Shown in pieces: positions 15,452 to 20,480 of a stretch of 20,480 nucleotides of DNA. Positions within the stretch are counted from its first letter, which is position 1, and each line of letters opens with the position of its first letter. The DNA lies in the NCBI GenBank assembly GCA_047605445.1, contig JASGFP010000072.1, forward strand, positions 1 to 20,480. The letters run 5' to 3'. The translations under genes were made by a program, and so were the position numbers. This stretch comes from JAJXWB01 sp047605445. GTDB taxonomy: Bacteria > Pseudomonadota > Alphaproteobacteria > Rhizobiales > Beijerinckiaceae. The notes below the pieces were generated by a model. The model ran no database searches. It was not told the origin of the DNA and saw nothing but the letters and a program-made list of their open reading frames with translations.

Positions 15452-16395
15452 GGATCGGACTGGTGGCGTCCGAAATCGGGCGCCGCCGTCTCTTGCCCGC
15501 TCTCGATGATGCTGCGTCGAATGTTGCGAGTGCGGGTAAAGAGTTCGAACAGGCCATCGCCGTCGCCCCAGCGGATCATACGCTGCAGCGCGCTGAGGTC
15601 TTCGGTGAATCGTCCGAGAATTTCCAGCACGGCTTCTTTGTTGTTGAGAAAGACGTCGCGCCACATCGTCGGGTCCGACGCAGCGATACGCGTGAAGTCG
15701 CGAAAGCCGCCGGCCGAGAACTTTATGACTTCCGATTGCGTGACGACTTCGAGATCGGCCGCCGTGCCGACGATATTGTAGGCGATGAGATGCGGAACAT
15801 GGCTGGTGATCGCGAGCACGAGATCGTGATGCTCGCTGGTCATGGTCTCGACATTGCTGCCGGCCGCGGTCCAGAAGGCGGCCAGCTTCCTCACGGCCTC
15901 CTGATCCGCGCCCGGCGGCGGCGTGAGAATGCACCAGCGGTTGAGAAACAGCGTCGCGAACCCGGCGTCGGGTCCCGAATGTTCGGTGCCCGCGACAGGA
16001 TGCGCGGGGATGAGATGGACGCCCGGCGGCACATGAGGCGCCAGCGCCGACAGAACGGCGCCCTTGACCGATCCGACATCGCTCACGATTGCGCCGGGCA
16101 GGAGCGCGGAGGAGATCGCCTTCGCGACGCTCTCATTGGCGCCGACCGGCACACACAGAATGACGAGATCGGCGCCGCGCACCGCGGCTGCCAGATCGTT
16201 GGTCGTCTCGTCGGCCAGCGCGAGTTCGGATACGCGGGCGCAAACGGCCGCAGACATATCCGCGCCGACGAGCCTACGCGCGAGATTGTTGCGACGTGCG
16301 ACACGCAGCAACGACGAGCCGATCAGGCCGCAGCCGATGACGGTGAATTGCTCGAACAAGGGCTTGGCCAGTTCCTGGCCCCAGGCGTCAGGCAT
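15445..16395 (-). CDS. tyrC: Prephenate/arogenate (cyclohexadienyl) dehydrogenase
   Basis: The enzyme oxidatively decarboxylates prephenate or arogenate on the way to tyrosine. The 316-residue protein has the NAD(P) motif GCGLIGSS (21-28), SDVGSVKG (105-112), the catalytic-region IPAHPVAGTEHSGP (129-142) and TSEHHDLVLAITSHVPHLIA (186-205), all typical of TyrA/TyrC. There is no ACT domain, as in the cyclohexadienyl type. The frame is open to 16446, but the ATG at 16395 begins just before the Rossmann fold and overlaps the chorismate mutase stop by 8 bases, implying translational coupling. The symbol reflects the broad-specificity type; substrate preference cannot be read from the sequence. Its stop overlaps the DUF2125 gene by 7 bases. 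Confidence 0.93.
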   Translation of the reverse strand: MPDAWGQELAKPLFEQFTVIGCGLIGSSLLRVARRNNLARRLVGADMSAAVCARVSELALADETTNDLAAAVRGADLVILCVPVGANESVAKAISSALLPGAIVSDVGSVKGAVLSALAPHVPPGVHLIPAHPVAGTEHSGPDAGFATLFLNRWCILTPPPGADQEAVRKLAAFWTAAGSNVETMTSEHHDLVLAITSHVPHLIAYNIVGTAADLEVVTQSEVIKFSAGGFRDFTRIAASDPTMWRDVFLNNKEAVLEILGRFTEDLSALQRMIRWGDGDGLFELFTRTRNIRRSIIESGQETAAPDFGRHQSDPQ

Positions 16396-17263
16396 TCGTG
16401 GCTTTTTCACTCGCTGGTTGCTTCGCAACGACAAAGGGCGCGGCATGGCTGCCGACGAATACAGGCTCGACGCCGGAGATGCCGGCCGTCGCTAGCGCAC
16501 GGCGCGCCGATAACTGTCCCTCAGGACCGGGGAAGGACATCAGCAGCGACAGGCCACGCTCGTCGACGGCGTTGCCGACAAGCCGGCCACCCGCCTCCCG
16601 GATGGCGTCCGGAAGCGCATCGCGCCAGCGGTCGAGCCGCACTGCGAACAATTGCACGTCAGTTGCTGCGGCTTCGGCAAGCGGTTTCGAAACCACGAAG
16701 ATCGGGATGCCGGCCGGATGGTCGGGACGATCGACGAACGGAAGCCGCGCGATGATTTTCGGCGCGGCGGGATCGACCAACCTTGTCCACCACGCGCCAT
16801 CTCCGACGCCGCCGGCCACGCGCAAAAGACCGAGATCGCCAACCGACCTTTCGACTGCGTCGATGACGGCCTGCGGCCCGTGATGCGGGATATAAGGCGC
16901 GGTGAAGCCGAAATGAAACCGCGCGGAATCGCGCATGGCGGCATCGCCTGCGGAAACGTCCACATGAACGGAATAGTTGGACTGAACGTAGGTGAATGTG
17001 CCGATGATGATTCGCCAGATGCTCTCGATCGTGTCGAGCGGCAGCAGGCCCGTGTGCCGCTGCACCAGCCGGCGCATCATCTCGGCCTCGCGGCCCGGAC
17101 GAAAGGCGGAGCCGCCGCCCTGACGCGCCTTGGTCGCGATCAGGTTCTCGATGATCGCGCCGCGCTCGATTAAAAGCCGATGAACGCTCTCGTCGATCCT
17201 GTCGATGTTCTGGCGGAGCGCGTTGAGGTCGTGCGCGGCGCGATCTTCTGGCTTGTCGGTCAT
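16388..17263 (-). CDS. Chorismate mutase (AroQ fold) with PDT/ACT-like C-terminal extension
   Basis: This is a 291-residue protein. Residues about 11-95 form an AroQ-type chorismate mutase. The residues matching the E. coli active site are present with nearly constant spacing: R17, R34, K45, R58, E59 and Q94. Chorismate mutase makes prephenate, the substrate of the dehydrogenase encoded next. Residues about 110-200 (AVIDAVERSVGDLGLLRV, then PKIIARLPFV and IPIFVVSKP) look like a shortened prephenate dehydratase domain without its Thr-Arg-Phe motif. Residues about 203-280 look ACT-like. The extension may be regulatory; this is inferred from pattern only. The ATG at 17263 gives the family N-terminus, while the longer open frame, antisense to metX, is not coding. 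The gene diverges from metX. Confidence 0.85.
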   Translation of the reverse strand: MTDKPEDRAAHDLNALRQNIDRIDESVHRLLIERGAIIENLIATKARQGGGSAFRPGREAEMMRRLVQRHTGLLPLDTIESIWRIIIGTFTYVQSNYSVHVDVSAGDAAMRDSARFHFGFTAPYIPHHGPQAVIDAVERSVGDLGLLRVAGGVGDGAWWTRLVDPAAPKIIARLPFVDRPDHPAGIPIFVVSKPLAEAAATDVQLFAVRLDRWRDALPDAIREAGGRLVGNAVDERGLSLLMSFPGPEGQLSARRALATAGISGVEPVFVGSHAAPFVVAKQPASEKATNA

Positions 17264-17343
17264 GTTATGTCTCAGGGTCGCGCATTTCTTAGTCGAGCCG
17301 GGACGCCATGAACAGCCGCCTGAGCGCCGCGCAAAGCCTTGAC

Positions 17344-17371
17344 TTTCCGCCGGGAAAAAGTTCTTCTTTCC
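17344..17371. repeat. Mutually exclusive short hairpins upstream of metX
   Basis: GGAAA at 17353-17357 can pair with TTTCC at 17344-17348 (loop GCCG) or with TTTCC at 17367-17371 (9-base loop). The two pairings exclude each other, the arrangement seen in simple RNA switches. Each stem is only 5 bp, so chance is quite possible. Confidence 0.25.
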
Positions 17372-17377
17372 GCACAG

Positions 17378-17399
17378 AACGTTCGACATATCGAACGTT
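17378..17399. promoter_or_regulatory. Perfect inverted repeat upstream of metX, candidate operator
   Basis: AACGTTCGA (17378-17386) and TCGAACGTT (17391-17399) are perfect 9-bp arms around CATA. It lies 23 bases before the metX ATG, in the divergent gap with the chorismate mutase gene. A symmetrical 22-base site suits a dimeric repressor, for example of ArsR or TetR type. The regulator is unknown. Confidence 0.6.
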
Positions 17400-17422
17400 A
17401 GCGGCAGGTCTGAAAAGTGGCG

Positions 17423-18592
17423 ATGAGCAGCGTTCTGGAAGCGGACAACCCGACCAGTTGTGTCGTGCGTTTCGGGCCCGACCAGCCGCTGATCATGGAC
17501 GCCGGCGTGTCGCTCGCCCCCGTGACCGTCGCCTACCAGACCTACGGCGCCCTCAACGCCGACCGTTCCAACGCCATTCTGGTATGCCATGCCCTGACCG
17601 GCGACCAGCACGTCGCCAGCGCTCACCCCGTCACGGGCAAGCCCGGCTGGTGGTCGGCCATGGTCGGACCGGGCCGCCCCATCGATACGGATCGCTATTT
17701 CGTCGTCTGTTCCAATGTCATCGGCGGTTGTATGGGGTCGACCGGGCCAGCCTCGACCAATCCCGAGACCGGGCAGCCTTGGGGGCTCGATCTTCCGGTC
17801 GTGACCGTGCGCGACATGGTGCAGGCGCAGGCCATGCTGATCGACCATCTGGGGATCGAGACGCTGTTCTGCGTCGCCGGCGGCTCGATGGGCGGCATGC
17901 AGGTGCTGCAATGGGTGGCGAGCTTTCCGCATCGCGTGTTCTCGGCCCTGCCGATCGCAACGGCGTCCAAACATTCGGCGCAGAACATCGCCTTTCACGA
18001 GGTCGGGCGTCAGGCGGTGATGGCCGACCCGGACTGGCGCGGCGGCCGCTACGCGCAATTCGGCGTCCGGCCGACCAAGGGCCTCGCGGTCGCGCGCATG
18101 GCCGCGCACATCACCTATCTCTCAGAAGGCGCGCTGCAGCGAAAGTTCGGCCGCAAGCTGCAGGACCGCGCCGCGCCGACTTTCTCTTTCGACGCCGACT
18201 TCCAGATCGAGAATTATCTGCGCTACCAGGGATCGAGCTTCGTCGATCGGTTCGACGCCAATTCCTATCTCTACGTCACGCGCGCCTGCGATTATTTCGA
18301 TCTCGCCGAGGACTACGGGGGAACGCTGGCGCGCGCTTTCGTCGGCGCCGCGACCCGCATCTGCGTGGTTTCGTTCACATCGGACTGGCTCTACCCAACA
18401 TCGGACGCGCGCACGATCGTCCATGCGCTCAATGCCGCGAGCCTGCCCGTTTCGTTCGTCGAGATCGAGACAGACAAGGGCCATGACGCCTTCCTGCTCG
18501 ACGAACCCGACTTCATGGCGACGACGCGCGGCTTTCTCGAAGCGGCCGCCAATGCGCGCGGACTGACAAAGCAGGACGCGGCGGCGAAATGA
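17423..18592 (+). CDS. metX: Homoserine O-acyltransferase MetX
   Basis: MetX acylates homoserine (acetyl- or succinyl-CoA donor) at the entry to methionine synthesis. The alpha/beta-hydrolase fold is complete: HALTGDQH after strand 3, the nucleophile elbow GGSMGGMQ with S155, D321 in FTSDWLYP and H354 in KGHDAFLL form the triad (numbered from the ATG at 17423). With 389 residues the length is normal. A GTG two codons earlier (17417) is also in frame; the ATG is preferred, though both have weak ribosome sites. Whether the donor is acetyl- or succinyl-CoA cannot be decided by eye. It overlaps metW by 4 bases. A perfect inverted repeat lies just upstream. Confidence 0.95.
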   Translation: MSSVLEADNPTSCVVRFGPDQPLIMDAGVSLAPVTVAYQTYGALNADRSNAILVCHALTGDQHVASAHPVTGKPGWWSAMVGPGRPIDTDRYFVVCSNVIGGCMGSTGPASTNPETGQPWGLDLPVVTVRDMVQAQAMLIDHLGIETLFCVAGGSMGGMQVLQWVASFPHRVFSALPIATASKHSAQNIAFHEVGRQAVMADPDWRGGRYAQFGVRPTKGLAVARMAAHITYLSEGALQRKFGRKLQDRAAPTFSFDADFQIENYLRYQGSSFVDRFDANSYLYVTRACDYFDLAEDYGGTLARAFVGAATRICVVSFTSDWLYPTSDARTIVHALNAASLPVSFVEIETDKGHDAFLLDEPDFMATTRGFLEAAANARGLTKQDAAAK

Positions 18593-19221
18593 CCGATCTC
18601 TTTCAGGCGGCGACAGGCCGCGTCGACCTGCTGCTGGTCGCCGACATGGTGGAGCCGGGCACGCGCGTGCTCGATGTCGGCTGCGGCGATGGGGCCCTGC
18701 TCGAAATCCTCACTCGCGACCGCGGCGTCGACGGGCGCGGCATCGAGATTTCGCAGGCCGGCGTCAACGGCTGTGTCGCGAAGGGGCTGTCCGTCGTGCA
18801 GGGGGACGCAGACACCGATCTGGTCAACTATCCCGACGACGCCTTCGACTACGTCATTCTATCCCAGACTCTTCAGGCGACGCGCCATCCCAGACAAGTG
18901 CTCGAGCGCATGCTGCGCATCGGCCGGCGCGCCATCGTGTCCTTTCCGAATTTCGGCCATTGGCGCGTGCGGTCCGAACTGATGTTCAAGGGCCGCATGC
19001 CGCGCACGCAAGCGCTCAATTATGCGTGGTACGATACGCCCAACATTCACCTCTGCACGATCCGCGATTTCGTGCAGCTGGTGAACGAGGCCGGCGCCTC
19101 GATCGACCGCGCGGTCGCGCTCGATCGCTATGGCGCCAAGATGCGCGTGAATGCGCCCTGGTGGTTCTGGAACATGTTCGGCGAGCAGGCGGTGTTCCTG
19201 CTGCACCGGCGCCGGAACTGA
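18589..19221 (+). CDS. metW: Methionine biosynthesis protein MetW
   Basis: MetW is a SAM-methyltransferase-fold protein, nearly always encoded after metX, and thought to be needed with MetX for homoserine acylation. The 210-residue protein has the SAM motif VLDVGCGDG (27-35), an acidic residue at E53 after the second strand (GRGIEIS), and QGDADTDL (71-78). SFPNFGHWRVR and the C-terminal MRVNAPWWFWNMFGEQAVF are typical of MetW. The ATG overlaps the metX stop as ATGA, so the two are translated together. It converges on the pyrophosphatase gene, with 9 bases between stops. Confidence 0.95.
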   Translation: MTDLFQAATGRVDLLLVADMVEPGTRVLDVGCGDGALLEILTRDRGVDGRGIEISQAGVNGCVAKGLSVVQGDADTDLVNYPDDAFDYVILSQTLQATRHPRQVLERMLRIGRRAIVSFPNFGHWRVRSELMFKGRMPRTQALNYAWYDTPNIHLCTIRDFVQLVNEAGASIDRAVALDRYGAKMRVNAPWWFWNMFGEQAVFLLHRRRN

Positions 19222-19230
19222 CCCGGCCGC

Positions 19231-19767
19231 TCAGTCCTTCTGCGCTTTGGCGCGTTCGATCGCCTCGAGGATGAGGCCGCGCGCGGTGTCGGCGTCGCCC
19301 CAGCCGGCGAATTCGACCCATTTGCCGGGCTCGAGATCCTTATAATGGCTGAAGAAGTGCTCGATCTGCTCGATCGTGATCGAGGGCATGTCGGTATAGT
19401 TCTGGATCTTGTCGTAGCGCTTGGTCAGCTTGGACGAAGGCACCGCCACGATCTTCTCGTCGCCGCCTGCCTCGTCGCGCATGCGCAGCACGCCGATCGG
19501 CCGCACCGATATCAGCGCGCCGGCGATGATCGGTCTGGTATTGGCGACCAGCACGTCGCAAGGATCGCCGTCCTCGGACAAAGTGTGCGGGATGAAGCCG
19601 TAGTTTCCGGGATAGCGCATCGGCGTGTAGAGGAAGCGGTCGACGACGAGCGTGCCTGCCGCCTTGTCCATCTCGTATTTGATCGGTTCGCCGCCGATCG
19701 GCACTTCGATCACCACGTTGACGTCATGCGGCGGATTCGACCCGATGGAGATAGCGTCGAGGCGCAT
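19231..19767 (-). CDS. ppa: Inorganic pyrophosphatase
   Basis: Ppa hydrolyses pyrophosphate to phosphate in the cytoplasm, pulling biosynthetic reactions forward. The 178-residue protein is a family I enzyme. It has K30 in EPIKYEMDK, the RYPGNYGFIPHT segment (51-62), and the signature DGDPCDVLV (66-74) with metal-binding D66, D68 and D71. D103 and K105 lie in GGDEKIVAV, which agrees closely with the E. coli positions. The ATG at 19767 has a strong AGGAG ribosome site 5-6 bases before it. It lies 45 bases downstream of the GNAT gene in the same direction and could be read from its own or a shared promoter. Confidence 0.97.
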   Translation of the reverse strand: MRLDAISIGSNPPHDVNVVIEVPIGGEPIKYEMDKAAGTLVVDRFLYTPMRYPGNYGFIPHTLSEDGDPCDVLVANTRPIIAGALISVRPIGVLRMRDEAGGDEKIVAVPSSKLTKRYDKIQNYTDMPSITIEQIEHFFSHYKDLEPGKWVEFAGWGDADTARGLILEAIERAKAQKD

Positions 19768-19812
19768 CGGAGCTCCTGTTTGACGGAAGATCGCGAACGG
19801 CGCGTCAGCGCA

Positions 19813-20325
19813 TCAGTTCGGCGCGAAGCCGAAAGCGACCCGCGCGCGGCTATCGTTATCGAATCGCTCGGTCGCGCGCCAGACTTCGACGCCGCCCATG
19901 CTCTCGTAAAATCGTAGGGCCCTCTCGTTGTCGGCGAGCGCCCAAACGATCGTCGACAGATAGCCTTTCGCCGCCAGATCGCGCCGGGCGGCGAGAAAGA
20001 GACGCGTGCCGAAGCCCAATCCCTGATACTCGGGCGCTAGATAAAGCTCGAAAATTTCGCCGGCGTAGGGAATAGCCGCCACCCGATTGCGGCCGATGCT
20101 CGCATAGCCCACCACACCGCCGTCGAACTCCAGCACGAGTATCCGCGAACCGCCGAGGACAGCCGAACGCCACCATGCTGGCCCGCGCCGGTTGATCATG
20201 GATTCCAGAGACTTGCCGGGTATGACGCCGTAATATGCCTCGCGCCACGCCGCATCGTGTACGGCTGCGATCGCAGAAGCGTCGCCGGCCCGCGCAGATC
20301 GGATCGAATGGAGCAGTTTGACCAT
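19813..20325 (-). CDS. GNAT family N-acetyltransferase
   Basis: This 170-residue single-domain acetyltransferase has the GNAT fold in order. The N-terminal strand and helix are SIRSARAGDASAIAAVHDAA, then EFDGGVVGYASI (66-77). The acetyl-CoA motif A is ELYLAPEYQGLGFGTRLF (93-110), with Q101-x-x-G104-x-G106, and the C-terminal motif B is ADNERALRFYESMGG (131-145). The substrate is unknown; such proteins acetylate small amines, antibiotics or protein N-termini. The start ATG at 20325 has no good ribosome site. It lies between tRNA-Gly and ppa, all on the minus strand. Confidence 0.9.
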   Translation of the reverse strand: MVKLLHSIRSARAGDASAIAAVHDAAWREAYYGVIPGKSLESMINRRGPAWWRSAVLGGSRILVLEFDGGVVGYASIGRNRVAAIPYAGEIFELYLAPEYQGLGFGTRLFLAARRDLAAKGYLSTIVWALADNERALRFYESMGGVEVWRATERFDNDSRARVAFGFAPN

Positions 20326-20428
20326 CGTGCAATGTTAGGCGCACGCAGGCGTTCTGCGCAACAACTTGCTGGCGAGGAGGGCGCCGCCGGGGAAGCTCAG
20401 CGCATCGCCGCAATGGCAGCGGCTTAAA
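20326..20428. other. Short intergenic gap between GNAT gene and tRNA-Gly
   Basis: These 103 bases hold no open reading frame of note, repeat or convincing terminator. A promoter for the GNAT and ppa genes may lie here, but no clear -35/-10 pair is visible. Confidence 0.4.
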
Positions 20429-20480
20429 TGGAGCGGGCGAAGGGATTCGAACCCTCGACCCCAACCTTGGCAAGGTTGTG
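20429..20480 (-). tRNA. tRNA-Gly(GCC), 3' part, cut by window edge
   Basis: Read on the minus strand, the 3' end shows an encoded CCA (20429-20431), discriminator U (20432) and the acceptor strand CGCCCGC (20433-20439). Next come the T arm with GGTTCGAATCC and an anticodon stem-loop with anticodon GCC (20469-20471). The 5' half, with the D arm, lies beyond the window. Anticodon GCC and discriminator U fit glycine. Confidence 0.95.

Noticed and set aside
15463..16755. 430-codon plus-strand open frame across the dehydrogenase and chorismate mutase genes
   Set aside because: It is Arg/Gly-rich antisense translation with no recognisable domain, opposite two well-supported enzymes.
17264..17422. 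SAM-II riboswitch upstream of metX
   Set aside because: Expected by analogy with other alphaproteobacterial metX genes, but I cannot find the conserved loop and GCUAAA-like core next to the ribosome site. A covariance-model search would settle it.
17264..18109. Open minus-strand frame upstream of the chorismate mutase, antisense to metX
   Set aside because: It has no family features before the MTDKPED start, and metX on the other strand is certain. The same GC-driven artefact explains it.

Overview
The window is a GC-rich, gene-dense stretch of ordinary chromosome from an alphaproteobacterium. It is probably in Hyphomicrobiales (Rhizobiales), perhaps near the Methylocystaceae/Beijerinckiaceae. 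That placement is inferred from gene content and order: tlpA/argH divergence, lptM-lysA, a TIGR02302 protein followed by a twin-transmembrane protein, a PduO-type adenosyltransferase, etfB-etfA-hbd, ftsE-ftsX-plsC-DUF2125, and tyrC-chorismate mutase divergent from metX-metW. There are no IS elements, phage genes, CRISPR arrays or rRNA. The window cuts two features: a secreted hypothetical gene at the left edge and a tRNA-Gly(GCC) at the right edge.

Layout. 1-1374 (minus): a signal-peptide protein of unknown function and the membrane-anchored thioredoxin TlpA. 1399-7830 (plus): argH, lptM-like lipoprotein, lysA, a large TIGR02302/DUF4175 membrane protein, a 60-residue twin-transmembrane protein, and the cobalamin adenosyltransferase. 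7936-11246 (plus): etfB and etfA overlapping by one base, a 3-hydroxybutyryl-CoA dehydrogenase and an HNH-fold protein. 11250-11765 (minus): a short DUF3426-type membrane protein without its usual zinc ribbon. 11925-15451 (plus): ftsE, ftsX, a PlsC-type acyltransferase and a DUF2125 protein. 15445-17263 (minus): chorismate mutase, then cyclohexadienyl/prephenate dehydrogenase. 17423-19221 (plus): metX-metW. 19231-20325 (minus): GNAT acetyltransferase, then inorganic pyrophosphatase, then the partial tRNA-Gly.

The genes form small functional groups: amino-acid biosynthesis (argH; lysA; chorismate to tyrosine; homoserine acylation for methionine), electron transfer from acyl-CoA oxidation (etfBA, hbd), and envelope and division functions (TlpA, LptM, TIGR02302, FtsEX, PlsC, DUF2125). 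Packing is tight: etfB/etfA and metX/metW share bases, the chorismate mutase and dehydrogenase genes overlap by 8 bases, and two convergent genes overlap at their 3' ends. The longest non-coding gap is about 160 bases.

No clearly new multigene system is visible. The points most worth a second look are non-coding or architectural: an exact TTAA-N7-TTAA CtrA-type box between ftsE and its divergent neighbour, perfect or near-perfect inverted repeats in front of metX and etfB, a chorismate mutase with a C-terminal extension that looks like a decayed prephenate dehydratase plus ACT module, and the DUF3426-type protein lacking its zinc ribbon. Several gene starts were moved from the longest open frame to internal starts, for the reasons given in each entry.
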